Below are positions 37,301 to 52,300 of a stretch of 64,000 nt of DNA, piece after piece. The number at the start of each line of letters is the position of its first letter. Positions within the stretch are counted from its first letter, which is position 1. The stretch covers positions 92,801,232 to 92,865,231 of the forward strand of contig OX411544.1 of the NCBI GenBank assembly GCA_948146395.1, in the 5' to 3' direction. The position numbers and the translations under genes are program-made. The DNA comes from Fragum whitleyi (taxonomy: Eukaryota; Mollusca; Bivalvia; Cardiida; Cardiidae). The notes beneath the pieces were generated by a model. It saw only the letters and a list, made by a program, of their open reading frames with translations, was not told the origin of the DNA and searched no databases.

Positions 37301-40300
37301 TTTTGTATGATCATAAAAGATAATAATAATAAGTTGTAAAAAACAACTTATTAATTTCATTTTTTATGGTCCACATTTATTTATATTCATGATTTAGTCC
37401 ACAACTGATTTTCTTTTGAAAACCAGGAAAGTTTAAGGTCTTGGTAAAATTTCTTGCCAGAAATTTTAATTTCTCATTTCATTTGGCTAAATGGAGATAT
37501 CTTTGCACATGTAATTCTGAACCAGAATTATCGCTGCAAGGGTTATTTAGCAGTTTATCTATTTGTAAATCTGAGATCTTTGACAATCCCAATTTGAGTA
37601 ACCATATGTTTTCTACACACTTTCGTATTTACTAAACCTAATTCCAAATACCTAAAGTGTAAAAATGTGAGAAAACTTTAACCAAACTCACTGTATGATT
37701 TGTATAAGGCAAAAAGTATCAAAACAATGTATTGAGGATGTTGAGCAAATTATTTTTGTGTTGAAAATATTGGGTGTGTTGCACACAGTTTCATCTATGT
37801 GTCCTACCTGAAATAATCTGTGGGGCAAACTCAAGCCTCAGCAAATTGGTTGTTAAAATACAGGGAAAAAAATCAATGATATGGTAATTTGAAAAAAATG
37901 CACCAAATGGTTTTAAGTGAAATGGATTTGTAAATACCTTTCATACATTCTTGATGCTATCTTGTTAGTTTTCATAACCCATGTCCTCTCAGTACTGATG
38001 ATAAGCAGCTAATATTTTAATGATCTTTTGATTCCTGAAAGTCCTTAAATCAGGTATTCTGTCCCAAATTGTTTGGTTAGATGATAGGCTGCCTTCTCAA
38101 TCATGGCCTCTTTTAACAGTTAATCAGTCCAGCATAATTCTAATAGGTTCAGGAGGACAAACTTTGTCTGGAAATTAGAAATAACCCTTGTAAGTGGCCA
38201 ATACAGTAAATACACACTTGATGAATTCACTCATATATTAAGGTGATTGCTTGAAAAATTATTTTAACTTATATTGTGAATAGAATGCACAGTGCTGTCA
38301 ATAAGTGGACATCAACGTAATGTTATGTCCAAAATTTCAGAAATTACAACAAGAAAATCAGACTCTTTTACGTAAAAAAAACGTCTGAGATTCAAGAAAA
38401 ACTCCCTGTTATTTGACCCTGGACGTCTATCGATAATCAATGCGAGCTAACATTATAGCTGACAAAAAAAGTCTTATGTAACATACATGGTATTGGACAA
38501 CGCAATGCGTCATTAAAGCTTCTGTCATTCTCTTTCTTTGTCACATACAGATCTCGAGGGTTCTTTGATAGGCCTTTTGAAACAAATGAAATTCAAATCA
38601 GCGGAATATTCCTAAGATCAAATGGAATTCATACAGCTCTGACTGGTAAAATTTCAAAATGTTGCTTTGTAAGTGTCTAGAATAGATCTACGGGTAATTT
38701 ATTCGAAGTGAAAAAAGGCCCTACTGGAAAACAATACTGAAAGGTCAATCAACTACCCTCGTCTATAAACGGCATCCTCGAAGAAGACAAAAAATCCCAA
38801 TTACGTCATTTAAAAGTTGACTCCATCAAAATGTCTGACGAGAGATTTGAAAAGGACAGTCATTTTTTGTCTTAGTTATTCAGATAATTCAGAATAAGTT
38901 CAAATATATTAATAAGTTTAATTCAACTGCCAGAACAGAACTGCCGGGGGGGGGGGGGGGGGGGAAATAAAGCTGTGTTATATCGAAGGATATCAAAACA
39001 TCGTAACTAAAATTTTGGTAAGCAGCATTTCCTAGGTCCATCATGCAGGAAACATCTACAGAGCAATTCCAAATAGAAACTTCAGTTCCTCATATTTGTT
39101 TCCAAAATTTATATAAAGAAATAAAGGGTGATTGAGCAACCAAAGTTGGTACCTACAGCCTAAAGTTAAAGCTTCAAGTTTTAAACCTTGGAAGTTTATA
39201 TTTTTAAAGACCAAACAAGAATAATGAACTTTTGGAATAATTAAACTTATTCTAACAAGGAGAGGAGCATTTACAAAGTGTGTAGAAAAGGGAGGTGTTT
39301 GGAAGGGGGGGGGGGTGGAATTCCTTAGTTTGTGAAAAAAAATCCTGAAAATCCAACATAGAATAATAAAAATTTCGATTTTGCCCATTATTATAAGCAC
39401 TGTACAATATGCTCTCAAAAACATGTTGCTGAAATAAGACATAGGTTCGAAAATTTATTGGTACGAATCTACAAAAAATTAATACAATTTGATATATCCA
39501 TTTCATACAATTCTTCTATACCTTTATGGTAACAAGGTTTAATGTGGGTTTAATAATAGGCAATCTCCTGGATTAGCCCCCGGGGGGGCTAAACTTTTCA
39601 AGGTCTAAATTTTGACATAAAACACTGGGCCAACTTATTTTTGCCCGCTTTTGGGTCGGGTGTAGACTGGTCTCAGAATCAGAATATCCTAGTGCTGGTA
39701 GGCTGCTCTCTGAGAGATAGCTTGATATAGCAGGCAACAATACCCGTCCAGGGTCAGAAATAAGTTTGCCCACTATTCTAGAACTATTCTTTGATCAACT
39801 TGTGAACTTTTTGCCTAGACTGGTATCACAGTCGACTGCCGCTGCTATTGACTAGCGAGCCAACATATATACGGAATGAATGTAAAGAATCTGTATATGT
39901 TGGAAGATTCAATATCTTACTTTCCCTGCCATTTTTAATAAACATTAAGCAAACAAACATATAATGGAAAAATAGTGGTTTAAGACTTTTAGATCATTTA
40001 TAATTTTATTTTGTCAAGGAACAGCACAGCCGTGATTTCGAATAAATGAATATATACTCTTTACTCTACAATATTACACTTGTGTGTTAATTGCATTGCT
40101 GATTTAAGTGTCAAAACATTGTATGGTAACTTAGAATTGTAATGCCATTAACCCATGTCATGCCATGTATATTTCACCAGGAACTTGATGTCATGTTTAT
40201 TTATATAGAAAATTCTACAGGAAATGAAAGAAACATAATATTGATGTCATAGAAATAGAACAAATCATTCAAAAACCCTTGTTGAATTTTTCGTGAAGCC

Positions 40301-43300
40301 AACCTTCCTATTTGGACCAGTCTAATTATGCAGCTTATTGAAATAATTATCATTGAAAATGATGCTATTCATTCCGTTATTATTTATTTTCTTTTATGAC
40401 ATACATATCTGCATTATCAGATAGATTCTAATTGCCACCTGTGGATAAATGATTGTCCAATGGATTCCATTTGTTCCGTTATTCATTTTTTAGAGGGTAT
40501 CAGCACCATAAGCTACTATTCTAGATCTGCCCCTGCTCTGAGTACAAGGTCTTCCTTATTGGACGAGTCTATAATTTCATCAAATTATGAAAACAATATA
40601 GCGCAGGGTTCAGCTCATTCCGTTTTTGTAACATTGAATCTAAGTAACGTTTACTTAAATATCAAGTTGTTTTGTAATGCGATGACCATAATTTCTCCAT
40701 TTTTGGAAGGTCTAACAAAATATTAGCAATACTTTTAAGTTGTGTCACCCTTAGGCGATCAAAACCTACGTAACATAATTATGAGCTTTAAATTTCCAGA
40801 GTTTCAGACATATAAGCAATATTTTCCCAACATTCTAGGGGATCCCGGCTCGTAGTTAGAGTCTGCTGGAATACATACACTTTTTCCTTGTGGTTACAAT
40901 CTATACTTGACATGAAAGCCGTCTAAATTATGACAGGAAATGTCTATTTCAAATCAAATCTTGACACTGGTAACATGTTACTTTCAACTATTCTTCTCTT
41001 TATTTTGTTTTCCAATTTGTTACATTCATAACTTCTTCAAATGTCAAGCAAAAACCAAGCGCATATTTGGAAATACTTATAAATAATATCTTTATATGGA
41101 TGGAATATTGGAATATACAAAGAATGGTAATTATTTTCTTTCCATAAATTGCTCGCCTATATTATACTCCTGGTTTAGCCCCCGGGGGCTAAACTTTTAA
41201 GCCCCAGGTTTCTTGATTCTACGAATTTACCCATCTTCAAAAACTTTCTAAATTTGATCCCCCAAAATATTCCAAGCCCCATTTTATATATATTTGATCC
41301 CCCAAAGAAAACCCTTTTCCGGGGAATATCCTCCCCTAAGTGCAATACTATTTATTGTTCTTTTCAAAGATCGCTCGCCTATATTATACTCCTGGTTTAG
41401 CCCCCGGGGGCTAAACTTTTAAGCCCCAGGTTTCTTGATTCTACGAATTTACCCATCTTCAAAAACTTTCTAAATTTGATCCCCCAAAATATTCCAAGCC
41501 CCATTTTATATATATTTGATCCCCCAAAGAAAACCCTTTTCCAGGGAACATCCTCCCCTAAGTGCAATACTATTTATTGTTCTTTTCAAAGATCGCTCGC
41601 CTATATTATACTCCTGGTTTAGCCCCCGGGGGCTAAACTTTTAAGCCCCAGGTTTCTTGATTCTACGAATTTACCAATCTTCAAAAACTTTCTAATATTG
41701 TTCCCCCAAAATATTCCAAGCCCCATTTTATATATATTTGATCCCCCAAAGAAAACCCCTTTCCGGGGAACATCCTCCCCTAAGTGCAATACTATTTATT
41801 GTTCTTTTCAAAGATCGCTCGCCTATATTATACTCCTGGTTTAGCCCCCGGGGGCTAAACTTTTAAGCCCCAGGTTTCTTGATTCTACGAATTTACCCAT
41901 CTTCAAAAACTTTCTAATATTGTTCCCCCAAAATATTCCAAGCCCCATTTTATATATATTTGATCCCCCAAAGAAAACCCTTTTCCGGGGAATATCCTCC
42001 CCTAAGTGCAATACTATTTATTGTTCTTTTCAAAGATCGCTCGCCTATATTATACTCCTGGTTTAGCCCCCGGGGGCTAAACTTTTAAGCCCCAGGTTTC
42101 TTGATTCTACGAATTTACCCATCTTCAAAAACTTTCTAAATTTAATCCCCCAAAATATTCCAAGCCCCATTTTATATATATTTGATCCCCCAAAGAAAAC
42201 CCTTTTCCGGGGAATATCCTCCCCTAAGTGCAATACTATTTATTGTTCTTTTTAAAGATCGCTCGCCTATATTATACTCCTGGTTTAGCCCCCGGGGGCT
42301 AACCCAGTAGTACAATAAAAGCAAGCGAATTGTTTTCACTTACAACAATTTGGGTGTATCTTTTCACGGAATGAATCGAAATGTCTAGTTGTGTAAAGCA
42401 GTAGATCTAGTAATTTAATTAAGGAATTAAAAAATTTACGAAACATGATGTTTTATAATCGTCAATCGAACAAAAGCAATCTAGTCCTGTAAGAGTATTT
42501 TCTGTCTGAAACAAGTGTATCTAGCATATTTCAATTTCTGTAAACAAAATCCATAACGGTGATGGTGGAAATGTTTAGCTCCCCCGGGGGCTAAAGCAGG
42601 AGATTGCCTAATAATATTTGGAACTATGAATTTTGGCTTAATTCATTAAAACCATTGATCATTTTCCAATTTTTGCATTCCGAAGGATTCACTATTTACT
42701 GAGATTTAAGTTGTCTTATATTTGTAAATAACTTGTTTTGGGCCCTACAGGACAAGATTCTATTAAAAATCATCAAGTTACTGCTTTTTACATACCTTCT
42801 ATGTGCTATTCTTCCCAATGTGAAAGGAAATAAGGCAAAAGAACAAGTCAACCGAAATTTCATTTAAAATCGGCAGCCATCTTGGATTTCTATAGACTAG
42901 AGTCCTAGTCATTTTTAGACTTGGACATTATTTACTGCATTCGTTTGGGTTAAGTTTAAAAAGCTTGTAGATATTTTTTCAAAAATATTTTCAGAAACTA
43001 TGGTTGTATTTACTTGAGAATAAGAAGTTTTTTTGTGAGTAAATTCAGATTTTTTTTTTTTGGGGGGGGGGGGGGGGGGTGGAGGGGGGGAGCCTTCATA
43101 TTTCACATGTATGATGATTGCTTGGGACAAGAACTTTCTCATGGAGTTCTTGGTCATCAGTCAAGGTCAAGGTCATTTTTCAAGGTCAAATTTGTAAAAG
43201 ATTTAAAACTTTTACATTTGCTCTAACTTTGTAATGGTAAGTGATATAGCATTGGTATTTTACATATGAATTGCTTGTGACAAAGCCCTTTTGTGGATAG

Positions 43301-46300
43301 TAAAGTCAAGGTTATTTTCCAAGGTCAAGGTCATTTTTTGGAGTTCACTGATTTTCATCACAAAAACTTGAACATTGAACATAACATTTCAAGGGTAAGT
43401 GAAAGATTGATTGAAAGGAGTTTTACGCCGCTTTCAACATTTTTTCAGTTATATCACGGCATGAATTTTCCTCACAGTAATGATTTCTTTCACATGAAAT
43501 GTTTAAGTTAGAAAAATACGCCTCAAACAAAAGTTTAAGTTATTTTACGCTTGCTAAAAGTGTCTTTCCGCTTCCATAAAAATGCTAAGTCTGTAAAATC
43601 CGTCTTTAGAAAAAGTTAAAGAGTTGAAGTACGCCTGTAAACCTGAATAGAAAAGAAATTCCGCTTTGAATTCATTTTACGCCTGTAATTTCTGATGTAT
43701 TACGCCAGTTCTTTATGATGTAGTAGAGACGTAAATTAAACTTACGCCTGAGTTACAAGCGTAAATGACCAATTCCGTTTCATATCCGTCTCATTTACGC
43801 CTATTTTCCAAGCGGAATCCGCTACAATTTTTCGTACGGGGAGAGACACCCTAAAATGGCAAACATGTATTCTACTGGGACGACAGATAAAATACATCCT
43901 AATTAAAAATGGTCAAGCTAGCAGCATAGGAAGGTGATAAGGAGAGAAACGTTGTAGACATTTGGCAGATCAAGCCAGGTTTTCGAGTTTTACGAAAGAG
44001 TAACGTTGAATTGAGGGACGTCTCCGTGTCAATTGAACTGACTCGTTGATAGATTAAAATGAAAGGTCAGTTTCACATGTTATGGGGGTATTGACTCAAC
44101 CATTCGTTTAAATATTGATAATGGCAACTTCCAGTACTGTACTTTAGAGGCGAACAAGGTGGAAAGGCGGGATTACAATGTGATATTCTCGTAGGTTATA
44201 AACGCTCTAGGTCTCGATTTTTTTTCTTATGATTTTCGTGGACGATTGGTGACAGTGAACAACACAGATGGGGCATCTGAGTCTTGATTCGAATTTATTT
44301 TTAACAATGGTAATAGGCTAACCACCTATAAACAGATCAGCGGTATGGTCCAATTATCTAATGCTATCATTTTTTCTCTTTAGACACTGCATCTTAAGAA
44401 TATGTCAATGCCATCTCTTACATTAACCAGACTTATCTTTAAGCGAACATATCAGAAACGAGCTTATAATAAGATTCCTGAAAAGAGCAGGTCAACCAAA
44501 GGTGTTGTGCAATATTGAGGCAGGCTTTCGGGACTGTCGACTCTGTGCATGTTTTCTCCTAAATATATGGCGCGCTTTCGGGGTCAAAAGTCAGAATACC
44601 GCTGTTCCCACAAAATAATGGAGGTATACAAATAAAAATGAGGGTTTACTTACATATACCGATAAAAATGGAGGTACACCTACAAATTGTGGGTAAACCG
44701 CCATAATATTACCGGTATACCTACAATATTTAGCGGTACGCCGGTATTGTTATGGGTTAACCCATAATAATGAGGGTATACCTATAATTTTTCCGTCAAC
44801 CAATCAGAGAAGGCGTTTTATCCAGCATTTTCTTAGACATGTTCTAATAATTATCACCATTCATCATTCTTATGCAAACATTTATAAATAAATGAAAAGT
44901 TTCAAAAGTATTATTTTGAGCCATATCTACCATTTTCATGGTTACTTATGTACAATGCAAAAAATAAGTTGGTTCTTTATTTACTAATTTAAAAAATAAC
45001 TTTTCTTATTGTATGCGTGTCAAAGCAGAAGAAATACTCGAAATTTTTAACAGCACTTCGAGATCAATATATTTAAATTAAATATATTTGTTGTCATGGC
45101 AGCTAGCTATTACGACAATAACATTTATCTTGAAATTGAAAATTGAAACGATAGAATCTTAAATAAGGGGATAACCTAGGCCGATGCCCACTTGTTGAAA
45201 TTGATGTGGGCAAAATATTTCTGAACGTCATCGAGAATGTGATTTAAAAGCAAATTACAACATGCCTTCCAGTTTGTTACTATTATTTCAGTAAGATTGT
45301 ACACAGGTAACACTGTTGTATGACTGAAAAAGTTTAAATCTGAAAGTAATATCTTATTTATCATCTATAAATATTCTTATTCTTACCATTATGAAATAAT
45401 GTGATGTTACCTATTATTAACAAACTGTTCTAAAACATTAACCAATTATTCAGATTACCAAAACACTATGTTGAACAATTTATCTTTTGCACTGTTTCAG
45501 CATACCCTTATCAGAAGATGAGATAAAATATTTCACATTTTTGTAAAGATTATTTGTATCATTTTGTTGTAAACAAATGACATTGTCCCCGAAACTCATT
45601 CCAATAAATAAAATGTTTTATAACGACAATTATGTTGCATTCATGATGGAAATAGATCCTGAATAGTTGCTTTTTTAAGGGCATTATATTAAATTAACTA
45701 TCAACCATAAGGCGATCACTTCAATTTATGATTGCGAGAGCATTGCTTTTGTTTCTGGTCTAATAGAAGATCTTTAAAGATTTTCTGTTTTTTAAAGTCA
45801 GCACTTAAATTGTGCTCTGACCGAGCCAATACATCAACATTGGGCATCTTATGGACACATTAGAAAAAGATGAAAGAATAGAGATTACATATCTAAATAT
45901 CAATTCTAAAGGCTTTCTAATTCGATAGAAAAAATAAAAGTACATTTTTTTCTAACCTTTTGAGTATGCGCAAGCTAGGATGAGCTCATGTTGAAAACAA
46001 AATATGACATAATAGGCGTTATACAAACTGCCAATTTTCAGCGCGGCTGTTTTATAGTATGAGGGTCACTTTCCATTTTTCGCGTTAGCGTTGGCGTTGG
46101 CTTGACAAACTTTAACCTTGGTCATACTTCTGTTGTTTTTATGGTATTTTCATGAAACTTGGCATAAGTGTTAACCACTACAAGTGCTACTCAGACTATC
46201 AAGTTGGACAACCCTGGAAGCCTTTTAGAAAAGTTATGCTTCTTTTTTGACTTGGAATTTTTGTATTATCAAGCACATGCAGCCGAACGTTGCATCCACA

Positions 46301-49300
46301 GTGGTGCTCTTTTAATGCTTTCCAGCTTCAGAGATTTATGTATATCATCACTTTATGTTTGTTTAAATAAGGATGTATCTCGGTGGAATCATTACGCGAC
46401 CCATAAGAGAAAGCTTGGACCTTGGATCTTCAACAAAAATTAACAACTCAGGTGGAGGCCGAGTGGAGGCGACCTCTTTTAGGTGAAACCTGCTTTACTG
46501 TAAAACATTTTGTTTTTATGTACTTTTTCTACTACATTTGACGTCCAGCATATGACCCATGCTTAATCAATAATCAATTTGGATTGTTATACAGAAAGGA
46601 ATTTGTAATTAAAGTATGAAGAAATAAACAGAAAGACAATTCTGAATTGGAGCAAAGGGAAGAACATGCAAACAGATCAACTTTGATCAAGCAAGCGTAC
46701 ATATAGTGTTTTAGAAGTTGTAGTAAATGGGATAAAAATATTGCGAAGCGACAGTAATGTATTCATTATGAGAGAAAGAAAGCTTAGTATTCTTGGGGAA
46801 ATAAAGAATTGCTATAATAGTAGCACATATATCGACGGCTTTGAGGAAAAGTATAGTATGTTTTTATAAATTGTATAAAAGCACACTTTAATTTTGCCAC
46901 AAACAGTCGATCTATATTTTTTCAGCGAAAAACTTAGATACTTTAAGATATTTGATGAAAACATGTACACAAAAGCTGTTCTTTAAATGCATTTAAAGCT
47001 AACAATTTATGAAGCGAAATTCGTTGAAAAGAAGTTGTTGTGCGGAGGCAAGCAAATCGTTCTGAAATCAAACTATCTTTTACAATCTTTCTAAAAGTAC
47101 TAGTCGAGTTTTTCATAAGATGAATTTTAGAAAAAAGTGTTCTTACTTTTTCCAGACGAAGGAGGACGAGGCGTTAATAAAGTTGGTGTTTTTGGGCCAC
47201 TGTCTATCCCGGGAATGAATGGGGACTTTGGTCTCTCGATTGAGCCTGTTGAAGCAAAATAGTTCGAATTTTCCAGACACTAAGATATATTTGGTGACAC
47301 ATAAAGGATATTGAATTAGTGGTAATTGAATACCGAATTTATTAAACGAGTCATCGATAAACAGATAAAAACGAGGCTGCGCTGAGTTTTTATCTGTTTA
47401 TAGATGACGAGTTTAATAAATTCGGTATTTTATGAGCACAAATTTTATATTCTATTTATAATATGACCCGAATTTTAGTGAAAAATCGTCAAAATTCTTG
47501 AAATTCAACATTTCAATTTTCCGCGAAACTTATAACGTCGTTTAAAAATGACGTCATAATATATACATAATGACGTCATTTTTGCTGTCACAAAATAGCG
47601 TTGCCATTCGCTCTGAGCTCATTTGCATAGATATTCAACTAGTATAATAACACCCGTGTAATATCAAAAATATTCAACGGGTTTATTTCACTCCGGCGAC
47701 GTAGGTCATATTATCAAAAAAAGTTATTATACACGTCTGAAGAACCCTGCACTTCATTTTGTTGATTTTGTTTTAGTTGGCAAAATCGAGTACCGTAGTA
47801 TATAAAGGTATGGTTATAGGAGAGTAAATGAACATGTTCAAGGTAACAGCTTACAGAAAAATAAAATATTTCTGGGTACCAGATGAACGATTAGCAAAGT
47901 GCAAAGCTCTTTCAGTTAGGTAAAAGAAAATGACCTAGTTCACCAGCATATAAATTGCTATCACGTTGTCACTTTTGGTTGTTTGGAAGCAACTGTTTAT
48001 GCATGTGAAGTCGGTCAATAGCATCCCGAACAATCATTCTAGATCAGAACTTTAAGAGCTATTTGCGAATTTTGAAAAGAGAATAAAAGTACGAAAAAAT
48101 TGTTAAAAAGATTTTATGACAAAAATACGCCCATGTTCATTTAGCATAAAGACTAATCCAGAATGATTGTTGTTAAGGTAATACGAATTGCAAGGGAGGT
48201 TTTAATGATAATGGAGTGACGTGTAGTTTCCCTTTTCACAATTTTTGATTAAAGAATGGAAACAGAATAAAGCGAATTTATTTCTCAGCTCATAAAATAT
48301 CCTTATTTAAAGAGCAGTTTCTAATATGATTAATCTCCCTAGCACTTATCCATAACATCAAATACTGAAAAGCAACAAAAGTTAGCCTGTATTTGACACA
48401 ACCAAACCATACACTAATGCGCATAGTTAAGACCCATGTGAGTCTGAGCAACCGCACAGACTGATCATAATCTACAGTTCACACTCTGCTTATGTTTTGT
48501 TGTGCGTATTGCTTAGCTACATTTCACCGTATGACTTGTTCTATTTGTGTAAACAATAACTGTCATAAGAATACATCTTAATTCAAATAACTTAGGTTTG
48601 TATTGAACACTGTTTTGCCAAGCCCGAGGATAGGCGAAAATTCAAGAGGAACGAAAGAGAGAAATCTTTACCCTATAATATTTATCATTTCTTATAAAAA
48701 CGTAAGGTTTTCATATTCCCTGAAATAAAATATTGCCACAAAAGAGTCAGTTATACGGTGTTTTCTCACAAAGGAAAAGCAAAGATAAATGTGTATCATT
48801 TAATTTAGTCCAGTCAAAATTTTTGGGGACCAAAACATTGGCTTTTGCGCATCCGTAAACATATTCATCTTACAGATAAAACTACTATAGACAAATTCTA
48901 TTAAATGTACAAGAAGGAAAAAAGGCGGAAGTATTCAATATATTTTCTCTCCGACTTTTTAGTCCCCTACCGGTGTTCACACCGGAGGGGACTATAGGTT
49001 TGCCCTCCGTCTGTCCGTCCGTCTGTCCGTCCGTCCGTCCGTCTGTCCGTCCGTCTGTCCGCTCAAATCTGGATCCCGCGATAACTTAATAACTAAGCAA
49101 GCGTTTTTGATGAAAGTTGGTATATGACTAGATGGTAATGTGTAGATTATGCACATCATTTTATTTCTGTTTTTCGACTTAAAATGAGGTTGCTATGGTT
49201 ACAGAAATAGTGAAAATATGGCCAAAAATGGGATCCTGCGATAAGATAATAACTAAGCAAGCTAGTTTGATGAGACTTGGTATATGACTATATGGCAATG

Positions 49301-52300
49301 TGTAGATTATGCACATCATTTTATTTTTGTTTTTAGACAAAAATTGTTGTTGCTATGGTTACGGAAATAGTGAAAATATGGCAAAAAATATTGGATCCTG
49401 CGATAAGTTAATAAGTAAGCAAGCTAATTTGATGAGACTTGGTATATGACTAGATGGCAATGTGTAGATTATGCACATCATTTTATCTTTGTTCTTTGAC
49501 AAAAAGTGCGGTTGCTATGGTAACGGAAATAGTGAAAATATGGCAAAAAATGGATCCTGCAATAACTTAATAACTAAGCAAGCTAACTTGATGAAACCTG
49601 TTTTAAAATGTAAAAAAAATTATAAGACATGTTAGTTAGGGTGGTGATGCAGCAGTATTAATTACCTCCAGTGAAAGTTCTCATTTCTTACCAACAAGAC
49701 TGAAGAAAAACATCTTGGATCAGACAAGGTAACTGTTATTGATACTATTTCTTGCATCTGTCTATTGCTTGTATGAATTGTATAGTGGGCACAGCAGAGA
49801 CAACAACTCATGTAAGTCTTGTGTAACCCTTTCCAAAACAAGACCTGGTTTTGACGTCCCTGATAGAATTGGCGTAGGAAAACATTGAGACAAACGAAGC
49901 CGGTAGGGGACTTTATGTGTTGCATACAACACCAGATACTTGTTTTTCTTAGATTTCCCTTATATCTCAGATGTAGAGAGTGAATCTTAACTTAGGTAGA
50001 GTTTTTTTTATTTTAAAATACACTGTAGCTAAAAATAACGCACGTGTTCTTCATTTGTATTATATGTGTTGTTTCATGATGCAATGTGTATTGTTAGTAA
50101 AATGAGCTCTCTGACCATGGAGGTAATAAAGAAACAATCAATCTATTTGGGGACAATAATGATAAATTAGTCATCGTCTTATACGAACACAGTTAAACAT
50201 CATAAATTACCAAACTTACTGATGGATTGACATACAGGCAATAGATAAAAAATTAAAAGAGGCCAAAATTCTTATTTTGAAGGACTGAAGCCCTTTCGAG
50301 GGCTAATGTATTCAATAAATAATTATGTGGTCACAAGTCAGAGCTCGCTCACCTGTTAAAAAGTTTTAATTGCATTCAATTTTCTAAATCGTCCGCTAAG
50401 ATAACCTATATTATGGCCTCTGAATTTCATTGTATCAAGCAAACCCTTTGGGATTAGTTTTTGCGTTGAGAAAATGTACAGCTTAAGCTTGAGATGTCCA
50501 TAAAATCCTATTTTAATCAGTTTAAATAAAAACGTTTTTACTGTCGAAGAAGTATCATTTCCAATCTATGGCTCCGGTGAGGGATTTATTACAGTGCGTT
50601 ATTAACTTGAATCTGACTTTTATGCAGAATACATAATAAGGCTCATGAATTAGATTCCGAAGATACCTAAGGCGTGACAGCGTGAGTCTGCATGCAGGCG
50701 TTACATTTGCTTTAAAGTTAAAACGCTACATTGATTAACCAGTAACGTCAGATTAACTAGTTTACGAGGGTTTTTTTTTTTTTTTTTTTTTTTTTTTGCC
50801 CAACTAGTAAATTTGTAGGTCAAACTGCGTTGATTTATAGCGGACAATTGTCATTCAGATATGAATTGATTGCAAAGTAGGGCGCAAGAATTAAACAAGA
50901 AATTCCATAATAATCATACATCAACAGTTACTGTAGGATGCACAAGCAAACCACTCAAAATCAAAGGTCCTTTACTAGTCGTAAACCATTGAGCACTCTG
51001 TGCTTTATTTAAAAAATCATCGCTGGTCAATGGTCTCGAGCTTTGTCATGCAAGATTTTGTGACGGTACGTTGTGTAAGTTCTGAGATATTCGAACATTA
51101 AGATTGCACAAATTTTAGGAACTGAGTATATATTTATTATGATTCTGATTTCTTAGCTGAATCTGTAATCATTTATTAAAAATAAGAGAAAGTCACCAAC
51201 TATATATCTTCATTTTCTGACTTGATTAAAAGACAAAAATACATAGTACAAATGTTAACTGTCAAAATGTCTTTCAAATGGCATGTTAACGGAGCAGACA
51301 CCATTCTTGACATACCAATTATTATCTCAGACGGAAAGAAAAAATAGTCTTGTATCTCGATCCATCATTAAAATATGATGCAAATTTGTCTGTTCAACGA
51401 AAGACATGTATACTGAATACATTCCAACTTCAAATACATTCAAGTATCCAATACTTGATTATCAAATTCATTTAAAGAATATTACTGTTACGGGGCATTA
51501 GAGTCAATCGCACCCATGAAAGCGCGTCGTTTCGCACGTGGGTTTACATGACGAAACAAGCATCAAAATGCATCGATTAAAACAAAATCAACGAAATATT
51601 GATTAAACCTTGGCATACTATAATTTCATAATAAAACGCGTTTCACTGCGTTTTCTTTTTCCTTTTCTTTTTTATCATATTATGATATTCCCAAGCATTT
51701 CCATATACTATTGGAAATGATAAAAGAAAGTTGATTTCTTCAAACGTATTGACCCAAGCACTACCAGAAGCCGAATTACCTAAAATTGACTCAAAATTAC
51801 TACACTTACGTGCGAGGTACTTTCCAGTTTACAGAAACCCGAGTTATGTTTCGAATGTAGTACCGTATTCTTAATTTACATTTTTCCCTGCAATATATTC
51901 TCCTCTACATACCGTCTTTCCGAATGCTAACCAGTCTAAGTAATATGAACTTTAAGGGTTTTAGTCTGGTTTCAAAATATGGGGTCCAGAGAACTTAATT
52001 AAGAATATCTTTCCTACTTACTCTGTGAGTTCCTGTTTTAAATGTAGGTTATTTTCTTTCATCAGTAATCTTGTTTATGTGAATTGAGAGGTATTCCCTT
52101 ATTAAATATAGAGAAAGTGGTGGCTATGTTTATGAATATTGGGGGCTAAGAGGGTCCTAGGCTTTTATGAGTCTCCGAATTTCAAGGCATGCAAATTAAC
52201 CGTGTGTGATGTTGTGTTCGCGATGGGATTTTGCTTTTTCTAAAACAAAATATACCAAGCTCTTTATGCCCCGGCATCGATAGATCGAGGGGCATATTGT

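Larger units (their letters stand above)
39558..42609. mobile_element. 3.05-kb TIR element with a 222-bp internal array
   Basis: The ends are inverted: AGGCAATCTCCTG-GA-TTAGCCCCCGGGGG on the left, the complement of AGGCAATCTCCTG-CT-TTAGCCCCCGGGGG on the right. AATAAT flanks it at 39,552-39,557 and 42,610-42,615. The inner part of the TIR, TTTAGCCCCCGGGGGCTAAA, is repeated in every unit of the array. It also holds M9 copy 2 (39,628-39,775). No transposase is recognisable; an 88-codon frame at 40,460-40,726 (plus) has no known motif. Confidence 0.75.

Noticed and set aside
37939..37994. 56-nt minus-strand exon-like segment (ERTWVMKTNKIASRMYER)
   Set aside because: The donor GTATTT is weak and no partner exon keeps the frame convincingly.
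39056..39442. 128-codon minus-strand open frame
   Set aside because: Composition is low complexity around a G/C homopolymer, with no motif; it lies among repeats.
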